Assembly: GCF_030272615.1 (NCBI RefSeq) | Contig: NC_081405.1 | Coordinates: 157,593,954 to 157,657,953 of the forward strand | From: Cryptomeria japonica | Taxonomy: Eukaryota > Streptophyta > Pinopsida > Cupressales > Cupressaceae | Length of the DNA: 64,000 bases | Direction of reading: 5' to 3' | Shown here: in pieces, positions 45,215 to 58,673 of the stretch | How the letters are laid out: every line of letters starts with the position of its first letter | Position numbering within the stretch: the stretch's first letter is position 1 | Notes under the pieces: model-generated | Databases searched by the model: none | Told to the model about the DNA's origin: nothing | Seen by the model: the letters and a program-made list of their open reading frames with translations, nothing else | Position numbers and translations under genes: made by a program

Positions 45215-48182
45215 TATTGTTAACACTTTTCTTTATATGTAATATAAAACTCAGATTTTTCTAGGCATTTTAAATAGATCAAAATTCCAATAAATGAATG
45301 TGCTGATGCTATGGCCAACATTCATGTTGAGCATCTACGTTGCATTTGAAAACTTTGGTTTGATGCTGCTTCTATTACTACTATTGGTTATGGTGACACT
45401 ACTTCGATGAATGTTTCCAATGTCTGTTAAACTGTCTTTTACTTAAGAACTTGTAGAAAATCTGATAGGCTTTGGTGCATTGATTCACATTTTGGCATGA
45501 TCATAAAAGAAGGATTTTTGTCATTCAAGTCGCAAGAGGATTTGAAACCTAATTTAGAAAGACAATTGAAAATATCATGTAGCATTTTTGTTCAATCACA
45601 CTTTAATAGAAAAACCAACACTTTTCTTGGCACAATGACTTATAGAAGTTGCAATTCAGCATGCCTTCTCAAGTATTAAGGATAAAATTATCATGAGGAA
45701 ATCAATGGGTATGTGCAAGCTCAAACCTTAGATTTTCTTTCTCTTAGTCCTTGTCATGTGGGTAGAATTTGATTTATGGCATGGGATGATAATTGGTACA
45801 AAAAAATTCCCTTCTCAAGGCACATGCTGTTGAGTCCATTATCCCACCATTGATGTCTGAGGAGATGCTAGAAATAATCACTTGGTAATGAGCAACAAAG
45901 AATTAAACAATAGTTGTGAAAGGTTAATGCACTAACTTAATTACATAATCTAAGTTTTTTTCAACCTGTTCCAAATACTAGCCTCTTTCCTCATCTAAGC
46001 TTTGGATAGGCAATATCAATTTTATTTATTCACAAGCCTAGCAACCCAATTCAACCCATGGTGGGTGTGAAATCAATAACAATTGTGATCACAAAAAATA
46101 AAAATAAATGGTATCCCTTTAGGATGCTTGATGTCTCATCTATTATCATATTTGTTATCCTCACGATGCTAACAAAAGATTAAACTTTATTGATAAATAG
46201 CATGCCATGTTACAAACCTCACTACCACGTGTTCATAAATTATTGAATGGACACGGATATGGAGACATAGCTAACAAAAGCTTAAACTTTATTGATAAAT
46301 AGCATGGCTATGACCTCTTCTAAGCAAAGTTGCATGGACATGGATATGGATACACTATTGGATATGGTATGACCATTTTTTGAAGACCCCTAATATGGAT
46401 ATGACATTCATAAAAAACACATACACATACACATATTAATACAATCTTCTAAGTTATCAGAGGAGATTTTCATTACTTTAAAAATAATATATTCACATAA
46501 TTGCTACATAAATAATTATAAGTTGATTTAACAATTTACAATATGCAGAAAAAATGCAAACTAGGACCTATATTTAAATTAATAATAATGAAATTTAAAG
46601 ATAAATTAAAATAAAATAAAGAAAAATTTAAATATAAATTAATTTTTTTTTACCTAAACATATTAAAATTAAAAAAATAAAATATAAAGAACAAAATAAA
46701 CAATAATAATCTAAACTTAATAAATAAAAATTCACTTTGACATTTAATTAAAAAATCAAAACTATAATAAAATAAGTAAATATAGATTAAAATAATATTA
46801 ATAATTTAGTAAAGAATAAACAACTAAATACATATTAATAAATTGGATTTATATTTAATGGATAAATTTAAATTTTTAAAAAATCTCTAGTATTTAAACA
46901 ACTTAATATAAACATTGACTTTAAATATAAAATTATAAACAATTATTATTTTTTAAATCTGTAAGAGTTAAAATGCAAAAATAATAGTACATTTTTGTAT
47001 GAAGAAGACCCAAAAAAATGGGTCCCTGAAATAGAAAAAAATTGCTTGAATGAAGCTTTTTTTATTAAATTTAGGAAGGTTCATGTTAACCTTTTTAAAG
47101 ATGAAAATACACAATATCCAACACAGCTGAAAAATTAGTGTTTCTTGGGCATGCGTGAGTACAGTATCCAACACGTATCTGAGTTGTATCGTACATATAT
47201 CCATATCAAATAAGATAGTACATGCACCTAGGGAGGGGTGTGGGCATATCCAGTTACTTTTCTTCTAAGGGTTTCTTCGATGATTAGGGAAAGTTGCGTG
47301 AGACTTCGACATGCAACTTGATTGTCAGCGATCAGCTTCCTTTAGAGAGTATGCCAATGTAGATGCATCTTCGGTATTAGGAACGTGGTTAGAGACATCT
47401 CGATTTGCAGGGGACGCTCCACCATTGTCTCCCAACATCTCTTGCCTGGATAAAATATAATACCTAGGTTAAAATGCAATAAATGTAAAGAAAGTCGAAG
47501 AAACATAAACAAAACATGCTGCAGAAAAGGAAAGTCGATGCCAGAAGGAAAAAACATGCAGGAGAAGAGCCTTAGAGTTGATGTTAAACTCGCCAATGCA
47601 GCAACTAGTATTTGTCATTTTATATTTTTGACTTTTGATTTTTAAATTTTTCCCTTTGCATGTTCCAATTTGTTCCCGCTACAACAGACTCACCATTTGC
47701 ATTCCTATGCCTTGTCCAATATGCATGCATTGCATTCATTATTAATTTACTGTACTCAAAGTTTGCTTCTTCAAACAAAGATAGCGCAGACTGGTTTGGC
47801 CCAAACCTGTGGCAACCCAAAAAAAACTTATAACTGTCTAACTTATACTGGGGTGCATGAAGTGGTGATATAAGTCACACTGGTCTTTCTCTTTTCACTT
47901 TTCCAAGGTCTGCCTTATAGCATAACCACAATAAGTCTTGTTATTTCAATGGATTCCATTACAAATTACAAACTATTTTTATAGCCCATTCAAGTATGTA
48001 CTAAGAAGCATGAGTATGAACATTGAGAATGGGGTTAGCAGATCTGCAAACATATGTATTGATCTGAACCTGGGCAATTGCAATGGCAATTACAAGTTCA
48101 CTTGATTGGTTTCTTTATAGTATTTCACAATTCACACTTTCTAGGATATGCTGCTTATAATTTTTTTTTTTTTTTGTGTATA
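45215..48182. other. AT-rich intronic sequence with possible transposon ends
   Basis: 46440-46960 is almost pure A/T. GGACATGGATATGGATAC near 46330 and ATCCAACACGTATC...ATATCCATATC near 47165-47212 look like loosely inverted ends of a small DNA element, not proven. No gene recognised. Confidence 0.4.
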
Positions 48183-50219
48183 ATGGCAGTTGGTGGAAAA
48201 CAAGGCTTATACCCATTGTGGAAGTATTGCAATTGTGTTTCGGGGCCAAAGGATATAGGTGCAACAACCATGATCACATGTAAGCTTTGTCAAATGTCAT
48301 GGCAAGGTACTTGCACAAGGGTGAGGGCTCATTTCCTTCATATACCTAGAAAAGGTGTCGATCCTTGTCCAAATGAGGTGCAACGATGTGATGTTGTGAG
48401 GGATCAAGAAAAGGCTGATGGAAATGTTTGTAATTTGGGCTTTCATCCTTCAACGATAGGGGCAATTGCTGCAACTCAAAATCAAAGCAGAGAGTCAGGG
48501 GTAGATGCGTCTTCAAGAGATGTACCAATAGGATATTCTCACAATTGGCATCTCAAGCCCCATTGGAAGATTATTTGATGTGCAAGGTTGAGAAGTGGTT
48601 GATGCAGCGATTGCACGTTTCTTTTATGCAAATTGAATACTGTTTGATGTTGCTTTCTCATCTTTCTATGCATAGATGGTCCAAGCTATCAATAATGGAC
48701 TAGTTGGGTATAAACCACTGGGGTATGAAAAGATTCGCACTACTGTAATTGATAAAGAAGAAGTTCAATTAGAGCAACAAATTGCACCAATGAAAAGAGT
48801 GTGGTCTACAAAAGAATGCAGTATTGTGATGGATGGGTGGACAGATGTATTTTTTAAGGCTGTAGATTGTTTAGGACAAGAAAAAAATGTAGAGTTTCTT
48901 CATAACCAGCTATATGACATGATTGAGGAGGTGGTGACATCACCTACCGTCCAAGTTGTTAGAAATGCTACTGTGTTTGTAAAGCAATAGGTATGTTGGT
49001 GCAAAGAAAAGTACAAGCATACATTTTGGATACCTTGTTGTGTGCATTTGTTGAATAATGCACTCAAAGATATTGGCAAGTTGTAGTGGATTTTATATCT
49101 CATAGAAATGGGTAGAAAAATACATATGCTCATATGTAAGCCATTTATTGAAAATATGCCAAGGTGGAACTTCTCAAACATGTCGTTACATGGTTTGCTT
49201 CTTATTTTATTCTTGTTGACCATCTTTGTGAATTCAAAGGAGCTTTGTGTTCCGTAGTGGATAGTGATGCATGGGCAGCTTGGAGACAATCTACTTTAGA
49301 TATTGCAATTGAAGTGATAAGTATGGTCCTTGATGACCATTGTTAGGCTTATGTTAAGTTTGTTGTGGACTTTAAGCCCATATGTGAGGTGATCAAATAT
49401 GCAAACTCAAACAAGCCATGTTTGGGAGAAATTTACGAAGAAATAGATTCCATGTGTGAAAGAGTTGAGAAAATAATAGATGCAAAAGATCTTTCTCGAT
49501 ATCCTTTGATAGAAGAGAAGTTACATGGAAGATGGAACAAACTTAACACACCCTTTCATTGTGCTGCCTATGCCTTCAATCCTAAATGGTATAATTTACA
49601 AGTGACCAATAAGAGTGTTCCATATGAGGATAGAGAGGCAATGAAAGGATTTTGGGCTGCAATAAAAAGATAAATGGTGGCCAAGGTGAGGATGCTTCAA
49701 TTATGAGTAGCTAATGGAATAAGTTTTCATGTAGGCATGGTGTTTTTTCTTCCATAGAAGCTTTATATAATATGCAAGCAAAGAAAGACCCTATAGAGTG
49801 GTGGTGGAACCATGGATGTGCAACCCCTAAATTGCAATCATTTGCAATAAGATTGCTCTCACAAGTAGCCAACTCTTCATCTTATAAGAGAAATTGGAGT
49901 ATTTATGGTTTTATTTATTCACTAAAGTGAAACTGATTAGGGTCAAAGAAAGCAAAGAACCTAGTGTACATTTTTAGCTCACTTTGTTTTCTCTCTGGTG
50001 CAAATCCTAGGTACAAGGAGTGTCCTCCAGAAAAATGGGACCAAATTTCACTTGATGAAAACGTTGCAGCCATGGTGGATGAAGTGATTGAAACATTTGG
50101 GCTTAGTGATTTACCTCTGATTTACTACCAACAAAGGAACCTGAGTTTGAGAGTGACGAGTATTTGAAGAGCATCATAGTTGAGGACCTTGATATGGATG
50201 ATCACGACATAGAAGTGTA
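48183..50219 (+). pseudogene. hAT-like transposase (BED, DUF659, dimerisation), decayed
   Basis: 48183-48578 encodes a BED-type finger (LWKYCNCV...CKLCQMSWQGTCTRVRAHFLHI). 48676-48987 holds SIVMDGWTD and FFKAVDCLGQEKNVEF of DUF659, with an internal deletion between them. CVHLLNNALKDIGK follows a stop. 49365-49670 is the middle region (IEEKLHGRWNKLNTPFHCAAY), and 49800-49930 reads WWWNHGC...AIRLLSQVANSSSYKRNWS of the dimerisation domain. Several stops and frameshifts. Termini were not defined. Confidence 0.82.
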
Positions 50220-51518
50220 GACAATAGATTTCTGATTTTTGTTTTTTGTTTGCGTATCAGCCTATCAAACTATCAAGAATCAAGATATCTGAATTTCAAT
50301 ATGTAATCTAATATCAAATATGTACTGTGAACGATGAATACTTTGAATCTTTGACACAATCACATTATTATGTGTTTAAACTTTAAAGCTAATGTGCATT
50401 GCTAAAATTTACCATTGTTCTTGTTTTGAAAGTTCAATGTCATATTTTCTATAAATATTAAATATATTAAAAAAGAATGGCATCTCCAAGTACCCTCGTC
50501 TCCTATTTTCAAAAATAGCCATATTGGTACCGGTACTAGTCTCCTGTAATAATACCAGTTTCAGTCTCCCGGCAACCTTGGGGTACGATGTAAAGTTACT
50601 TTTCAGTAAGATGCTTCCCTACATAGTATGGGAAGTTGCAACCTTTTATACTTTACTTTTGTGTTTGGGAAGGATATGAATTCTATGGCTGTTGAGGCAC
50701 ATGCCTATGTGCTCTTTTCCTTTGTCTTTGTAGGGTGATGTTTAAATTTTCCTTGTTAAAATAATGCTCAGCTAGTGTGAGTCATCTGATTTCTGGAGTA
50801 ATATAAGATGCATTTCTTCAAAATAAAATTATTACAAAAGGAAGAAGTGTTTTCTGCATAGTTGCAGAAATAATTACGCACTACATATTTTTATAGAAAA
50901 GAACTTAGTTAACAGGAAATTAAAGACATAGTTAACAGGAAATTAAAGACATCCATTCCCAATATAGTCAAAATTCTTTGCTCTCGAAAGCGCAGACAGG
51001 AGTTTGTACCTTTCATTAGGTTGTGATGTAGAAAATGATAAGGGAGCATTACAGAATGAGAGACTAGACATACAAGTGGTACAACTATACTAAGGGAACA
51101 ATTAGAAAATAAGTGTTAAGACAGACAGGATATGAAACATTCTTCCATAGGGGACCAAAAATAAAGATAATAACTGGCATTTAAATGTGCACTAAATTGT
51201 AGCACAATTCATCATTTTATATAACACTAATTAACTTGAAGAAGTCCCTTGTGATTGGAAATTTGGAACATCTGCCTCCTGCTTGTTTGAAGTTCCCTGT
51301 GCCTCAATTCTGGTAAAACTTCAAACTGCTCTTTCACTGGTTGAATTCCATGTTCACTCTGCCAGAAGAAGCTCCTTAAGCAGTGACAGGTGGGTTCGGT
51401 TTCTTGAAGAGCAGGGAACAGGTTTTTAGTTTAGTTTCAACCTCACTGGAAGACAAAGATTTATTTTTGAAACATCATTTTAATATTACAATAAGATTGA
51501 TAAATCTGGTTATTGCAG
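50220..51518. other. End of intron 2, nothing recognised
   Basis: Contains a 25-bp duplication (AGTTAACAGGAAATTAAAGACAT near 50907 and 50932) and a GTACC-rich stretch at 50490-50600 that may be a transposon end. No coding region before the acceptor at 51518. Confidence 0.5.
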
Positions 51519-51781
51519 GTTCCTGAAACACTTCCAGAGGAGGTGCTAATGAAAATGAATGTACCACCAAGGTCAGAAGTACCTACCATAGAACCTCGAC
51601 AACTGGCAGATGCAGATGCCCTTATTTTTGGCTTTCCCACAAGATATGGCATGATGGCAGCCCAATTTAAGGCTTTCTTAGATGCAACAGGTGGATTATG
51701 GCGAACTCAGCAATTGGCAGGAAAACCAGCAGGCATATTTTATAGTACCGGATCTCAAGGTGGTGGCCAAGAAACAACTCC
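51519..51781 (+). CDS. FQR1: FQR1/WrbA-type quinone oxidoreductase, exon 3
   Basis: The core of the enzyme: a two-electron FMN-dependent quinone reductase, cytosolic or membrane-associated, that protects against semiquinone radicals and is auxin-inducible in Arabidopsis. Starts VPETLPEEV; the central segment is [19 protein letters not shown] followed by [10 protein letters not shown], a signature of the family; then [16 protein letters not shown], whose Gly-rich loop binds FMN. The acceptor TTGCAG at 51518 is in phase 0 and the donor CC|GTAAGC at 51782 is phase 2. The remaining C-terminal exon (LTAITQLVHHG-like, about 75 residues) is not in the window. The frame has no defect so far, so the gene is probably functional with intron 3 longer than 12.2 kb. 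Confidence 0.93.
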
Positions 51782-52489
51782 GTAAGCTTCCTTACACTTT
51801 AAAACACTACGAAATTGACATTTTTTCTTCAAATCATTATTTTTCAACTGTTACATTTTCTGCAAAATTTGTGAGGATATCTGTGTTCCAAATCATTTCT
51901 AAGTTCCTGCCCCAAAAAAGTGATGGACAATGAAAAAATCTTGTTGTGTATGGAGAGGATATATACATGCAACTCTTAATTGTAATTGTCTATTAGACAT
52001 TCAAATTAGAATAGGCCATATTTTGTTGAAATTGTTCCATAGGTGTTTCTTCTGCTCTCTAATAAACCTGGAAGACCATGACATATTTTTTTGAAGGCAA
52101 GTAAGTTTGATAATCTTAGGACCATCATATTAGATGGCAGAGTAATAAATTTACAAATCCTATTATAGACATATTATCTTGAGGGCTTTTTCAGATTGCT
52201 TTCAGAAAAAATGGTATCATTACAGGTCAGCATTTACTTTGAAGCTTGAGGAAATTAATGACAATTTTGTTTAAAAATGCAGTAATTTATAGGCATCTTA
52301 TGTGCTACACATGTTCACGTTGGTTGACTGGGTTTCAAGCATTTAGGTAGTCAGAAATCTTGCAAGCTAATTTTATATTATGTCCATGTGACATCATATT
52401 AGGTTGGTAATTCTGTTAAAAATGGTGCTTTTGGATGAGCATTTAGATGCCCTATCTTGGGTACAGATGATTAATGATTACATTACAAG

Positions 52490-53030
52490 TAACGTGAATT
52501 TAGGGCTGGAAAAAGCTGAGAGAAAGGAGCTAAAGGATTTTGGTGTAAACAATGGTCTCTGCGTTATATGAAAATTTTGTGGACAGGGAAGGTTGGAAAC
52601 ATTGCATTGTGTTTTTTCTGTGATGGCGGAGGAGGATCTCTCTCTCTCTCTCTGGAATGTGAACTCAAGACTGGAGAAATATGAGAAATAAGAACTAAAG
52701 GATTTTTTGGGATGTGTTTTTTTGTGAAGATGGGGGTTGATCCTTTGGAATGTGAATTCAGGACAAGAAAAAGCTGAGTAACAAGAGCTAAAGGATTTTA
52801 GGTACATGTTCTGTGATGGTGGGGGATAACCTTTCTCTCTCTCCCTCTCTCAATGGACACCTCCCCATCCCCTTTTTCTCTCTGGAAGGAACTGGAAAAA
52901 GCTGAGAAACAAGAACTAAAGGATTTTAGTGATGTGTGTTTCTGTGATGGTGGTCTCTCTCTCTCTCTCTCTCCCTGGAATGTGAATTAGGGACTGGAAA
53001 ATGATGTAAAACAAGAACTAAAATAGTTTG
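52490..53030. repeat. Degenerate tandem repeats of about 100 bp with CT microsatellites
   Basis: Units share GAATGTGAA(T/C)T...GGACTGGAAAAAGCTGAG...AAGA(A/G)CTAAAGGATTTT and a (TC)n tract; starts are near 52496, 52667, 52758, 52889 and 52988. Confidence 0.75.
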
Positions 53031-53094
53031 GGATGAGTGGGAAGGTAACAAACATTGGGACTCTCTGTCTCTCGTTGTCTCTTTCTCTCTCTTG

Positions 53095-53700
53095 GGATGA
53101 GTGGGCAGGTGGGTTGCTGATCAAGTGGGGGAAATTTATAGTATCCACAATTCAACACCAGGTCTTGTTGGATCCCCTTCTTTTTGCATCGTAGGTTGTT
53201 CCTAAATTATAGGGGTTGTCTGATATCTCTTTGTTTGGAATTAGTTTATTATTGGGTGGGGAGGTGGGCAAGCAAGTGGCGGAAAATTTATAGTATCCAA
53301 AATTCAGTAGGAGATCTTGATGGATCCCCTTCCTTGTGTATCTTAGGTTGAATATCTCTTTGTTGGAAATTTGTTTTCTGTTTATTCTCTCTAGAGATGA
53401 GCTCTTATTGCTTTTCTCACTCTCTGCAATATTCAAGAGCTAAGATTGGTCTCTAACCCATATGAAAATATTGGGGACAGTGAAGGTCAGAAACATTTGG
53501 ACAGTGAGTGGGCAGGTGGTTGGGAGTGAGTGGGTGGGCAAGCAAGTGGGGGAAATTCAGTATCCACAATTTAACAGTAGTTCTCATTGTATCCGCTTCT
53601 TTGTGTTTCTTAGGTTGCCCAAAGATTCTAGGGGTTATATGATCTCTTTGTTTGGTATTCATTTTATCTTTATGTTCTCTAGAGATGAGCTCCTGATTGC
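53095..53700. repeat. Three degenerate repeats of about 150-200 bp
   Basis: Units share GGGCA(A/G)G...GTGGGGGAAATT...AGTATCCA(C/A)AATT...GGATCCCCTTC, then TATCTCTTTGTTTGG. They begin near 53100, 53255 and 53520. Confidence 0.7.
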
Positions 53701-56700
53701 TTTGTTCATTGTCTACAATATTTTGTTTAAAGGATTCTTATTGAGTTTTCTATAGATACCGCTGCTGAGGCCTTCTCTAATGTTTGTTGCTAGTCATGAT
53801 GACTAATCCATTAGTTATTGTCCTTCAGTTTCTTCAAAGTAACATGCTCTGCTTTTGTTATGTTGCCATTTGGTGGTTTTGCTTGTTATAAATATTTTTC
53901 ATTGCCATGCATTGGTTAACATACCAAAATTCTGCCATGTCCCTGCCATAGAAACTCAGATCACAGCATTTAATAAATCATTAAGTCCAGCGAAGGAAAT
54001 ACAAAGAGGAGTGATTCTCAATGGCATTGATTCCTCCAAGGGATACATGTCTTATTAAACAATATTAAGAAGCCTATATTGGTTTCGAAGGGGCAGCGAT
54101 TATTAAAGGAGGGACGCTTCATTAACGAGAAGTCGTATACCTTGTGAAAGTTGTGACTCTTAATCCCTTCATGGGGATTATATAAGGTGGATCTATTCAT
54201 TGGAAAGAAGCATTGAATAAGGAAGTCTGATTTGGAATAGAATTCGGAAAAAGTACAGCATTCTATAATATTAAGGGAAGTGGTTGGTATGCAATATTAT
54301 TGTATTTATATATTTATCTCCTCATAAATATTTTAGGAAGCATCAAGTTTACTTAATTAAATTGCCAATCCATCAAGAAATATAGGATTAGTAATTATTT
54401 ACTTGATTTCCATCAGCAACCATATTTGGCATCAATGTGAAATGTTTGATAGGAAGATGCAGCAGTACCGGTTCCCTCATAAAATATGCCAACCCCAAGA
54501 TGGATGGACTAGAGGTCCTGCCATACTTGTGGGCCAAGGGGTTTAATGACTAGGAGGCTCATTTTGTGCCCTTGGGCTTGGTTGAGGAGGACGGTCTCCT
54601 GATGTGCTATAAAGCTTTTCCATTGGATTCCTAATATGGTTGGCTATTGGAAATAAGCTATGAAATAGATACAAATGAATTTATGATGTTTTGATTTCAA
54701 TGTATATTAAGGTACCGGATATGCACTTAAGGCTTCTCGCACCCGTACCAAGTACGTTTGAGTACGGGTTTGCCATGGGGTATGCGTGGGTATGCCGAGG
54801 GTACATACCCAAGCGTACCTCCGCTAGTTATTGGGATCTCTTGTGATATAGGAAATTTGATTAAAATGAGGGGTTCTGAGAGTGGAGACCAAAATCAAGA
54901 GAACTTAGATGACTAAAATTATCACTATAATTTGCCAATTGATAACGATAAATATTAAATATTTAACTATCAATTGGCATTTAATATTTATCTTTATCAC
55001 TACCATTTTGGTATTTGGAATTTATCAATGATGAAGTATCATACGATCAAATGTATTTAGTTTTACAATTCTATATGTTTCTTTAATTTTTTTGTATACA
55101 CACACACATGTACCCAAACATACTATACCCAAGGAAAAAAATTGTTGTACTGGTATTAATGCTTCGATGTTAATTAATTAAGATTTTCTCTGAATTGGAT
55201 TGCAATTATGTAATTTTCTTATAGAATTCTATTTGTAAATAAATTGCATTTGTTGGAATTGTTATTTTTAGGTAAAATCAGGTATACCCCCAAAAGGGGA
55301 CATCACAAATTTCAAACTTAATAACAATTAAGTGATGCAAAGATGCTCTTTATCCATGAAATCAAACATACATTTTTTTAAAATTATAAATAATTACGCC
55401 AGGAGCCATTCTACAATGGCAGCAGGGTATGGAGTGTCATGTTGTGACCATGTACATAAAAATTAATTCACATCCAACATAATTAAATATAGAAATAGTT
55501 ATGTAGATAAAATAAAACAATTCTTAACTAAAAATTAAAAAATTTATGTGTCCATTTATGCATATTGATATGGTAAATAAAATATTTCTTAAGTAAAATA
55601 AAAATAACTCCTAAGTAAATATAATTGCTCAAAGAGTCAAAAGTGATATTTCTTTGCATTTTTTAGATAGAAGAGGTATTTAAGATATCTGTACTAGTAT
55701 AAACACTGATGTTTAATTTTGGTGCATTCATGATCCAGAATAATAAAACATCAATCTAAAAGAGTCCAGTACAAATAAAACATTGTGCAACATAATAATG
55801 ACAATGATACCAATAATCATAAAACCTCAAAATCATAAGCTGGAGGGTCAATCATTATCAGGCCCTTCATTGGGCTCATCTACTTCTATGCGTTGTATTA
55901 TCAGTAGCTTATCTTCCATGCTGCCAATCTGTTAGTCTGTATCATGTGGGCTCATCCAATGGAACCCCAACAAATAGTTTTTGAGCCTTCTCATCTATCT
56001 CTCTTGTGCTTTTATGATCAATATCTCACTTTTCTGCTGGAGTTGTTAATACTCTGTGGTTTTGGGATCTTGGAGATGAAAAACATCATGCATTACAACA
56101 AGCTTATATGGTCTTACAGGCCAAGTGTGTTACTCTTGGCAGAGTGAATGAAAGTGAAACTGTAAACAGATAAGTTCCTATTAGCAACAGAGGAAGCAGC
56201 AACTTGGGAAAGCAGGAACATGAGAAGCATATTTAGCTCCCAATATCCATTCAATGGTGCTGTTGTGTGCAATAGTGAGTTTGTCCTTGGTAATTTTTTG
56301 TGTATGAAATAGTGGGCCATTTAGCTCTACAAATCTAACCTAATGGGCTAGTGGCCCATGCAAATCATCTTAGCTTCTCATCACTTCTCCCACTATTAAC
56401 ACAGAACCATAGACCGCATGGCCTCCTAGACCTCAGTCGTCCTCTTCAGCAAAATGAAATGTTTGGTATCTCAATGCTCTACATGTTTGAGGAATTCCTT
56501 GCCCCCCCAAAATCTTTGTAAAATTCCATGCAAATTTATACTAAATTCTTTTTTTACTCTTTCCCAAGCTTGGTCAATAAACATTATGTCAAACAGTTGT
56601 TTGCAGGCTGATAATATGTATCAGTTTACTGTTATGATGATGTATGTTGTTGTCTTAATGTTTTAATGCATAGAAAACATTGTTATCCTGTAAACGTTCA

Positions 56701-57439
56701 AAAGGAAATAGCATATGCATGTGACAAACTGAGACTGAATATGCATTCATTGATACATTTGCATAGAACATATTACAAACATATAATGAGAATTTCTGAC
56801 CTTTATTGCTGATTTAGTTTGTCATAGCAGACCCTTACAATGCTCTTACAACCCAGAATAGCTCAGAAATAATTTGAACCCACTTGTAAATGTTGGAGAA
56901 GATCTGCAATAAATTTTTCAGTCCAAATCAGACCATTAAAACCCTGCTGTTGATAGTGGGCCCTCAGAAAATGAAGTCTTCAACCGGCAATATCAAGTTC
57001 CATTGAAGCATCTTTAATCAAACCTGTTATGTTGCTGCCCCTCTCATAGTCATGGCACATTTGCAATGATGTCATTCAGAAATTGCTGTCAAAAAATTAA
57101 ATCCGACACTCTCTATTTCCTGTCACTTAGTCCTCCCTATATTATCATGCTTTCATACTGTAAAATGTATTAAATCTGATCCTTTAAGAACACACAACAA
57201 TTTCCTATTCACCCAATATGAGATAAAGACACACAAAAATGAAAGATATGTTGAATTCATTGAAAAGTGATTCTTAGCTATGAATGTCAATAAGATGAAA
57301 TGAAAACATTGACAAATGATTTCAACTAATTTATTCTTTCATCACATAAAATATCCATTAGCAGGTATAAACTAAAAATACTCCAATAAACTAAAAAAAT
57401 GCTCAACAATTGTCAAAGCCTTTAAACCAATCTAAAATT

Positions 57440-58185
57440 ACCAGGTACCGTTGTACGAGACGGTAGCACACCACTATGGCTGTATGGGCACTGTAGAATC
57501 TGTAAGAAACACTGTAGCACCAGTACGGAATACTGTAGTATGCTTTCAAAATTCATAAAATCTTCAAAAGCTTCATTAATTTCAGACAATAATAAATCCT
57601 AAATAATAAGACATAACATCCAAATCTCCAAATAATAATAACTCCTGAAATTGGACTTTGAAAAAGACTTCACAAATTTCAACAAATCTACATGAACTGA
57701 TCAAATAAGCACAAGTGTGAATTTTGAAATGAATCCACCCAATAGGCTGAATGGGTTTTCATCCACACAACCAAAACACGCAAGGGTTTTCATCCCAAGG
57801 CATGTTGAACCTGTAAACACAAGCTCTCCAAGAAAATCTATAACATAACAAGTCAGGAATGGATGCCAAATGATTTGCCTTCATCTCCTTTTAAAGGCCC
57901 AGCTGAATCTTCTAGAAGGATATGATTTAACCTCCCTTGAAGCTTCTAGAAGTATCACTAAACATATTTAATAAAGTGACTTTATAATATTTAATTTATT
58001 TTTCACTTAAGTCACTATAATTGAATTAATTAAAATAAAATTATCCCTATTATTCTACTTTATTGGGGGAAAACTTTAGAATAATTAATTTAGTTTATCC
58101 TCTTGCAATTCCCCACCTTAGCCTATGCGAATAAAATAGGCTAGGAAACTCCACTGAATGATCATGTGGAAAATGGGACATTACA
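57440..58185 (-). repeat. LTR-like fragment starting TGTAATGTCCC
   Basis: The minus strand from 58185 reads TGTAATGTCCCATTTTCC; CTTTAAAAGG near 57893 could be its TATA. The same TGTAATGTCCC start occurs at 37377 on the plus strand. The other end and a target duplication were not found. Confidence 0.35.
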
Positions 58186-58673
58186 ATCTTGACTAGTTAT
58201 GATGAGATGTGGTGAATATAGATAAATATGCTTTTAGTGGGTGTTAATCATTAACCTTATAAATATGTGCACATAGATTGCATCTATCTCTACCCATGCC
58301 CAATTGGAGGGCCCAACCTTCTCTATAGCATCTTTCAAAATATAAAGCTGGAAATGCACTCCCTTAGGTTTATCAAAATAATTATCAGATCTAACAACAT
58401 ATTGCCTTCCAGACATGTACTATAGATGTTGATAAGAAATTTGTGGTCAGTATCCTTCCTCTCATCCATGATAATGGACCACCTTACCTCATCTACGTTT
58501 GCCATAATTCCTCTGCAATATAGTTAACATTGGAGAGGCATTTTTCAAGTATTGTCTGAATTTTCTATCTTATGGTGGGGTCACATCTAAAGGACTTTGG
58601 AGACATTCTTTAATTAATGCCTCCTTAAAGTAAAGAGAATGGGATCATGGAACAGGAGGCCATTGACAAAAAC

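Larger units (their letters stand above)
34330..51518 (+). other. Intron 2 of the FQR1-like gene (17.2 kb)
   Basis: Starts GTTTGC and ends ATTGCAG. It is swollen by nested transposons: a hAT-like element with a solo LTR inside (36357-45206), a second hAT-like pseudogene (48183-50219), and AT-rich fill. Stretches without anything recognised: 34330-36348 (apart from a 23-bp triplet repeat at 35351-35419), 45215-48182 and 50220-51518. Confidence 0.85.
51782..58673 (+). other. Intron 3 of the FQR1-like gene (extends beyond 64000)
   Basis: Opens GTAAGC. No exon resembling the missing C-terminal quarter was found up to the window end. Contents: CT-rich tandem repeats (52490-53700), GTACC-rich transposon-like ends (54715-54830, 57440-57545), an LTR-like fragment, and the copia and LTR elements that follow. 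Otherwise nothing recognised in 53760-57440. Confidence 0.6.

Noticed and set aside
45497-45679. Short frame near the right end of the hAT element
   Set aside because: No motif; surrounded by stops and outside the inverted repeats.
52610-52660. (CT)n microsatellite as a regulatory site
   Set aside because: Part of a tandem repeat deep in an intron; nothing indicates regulation.
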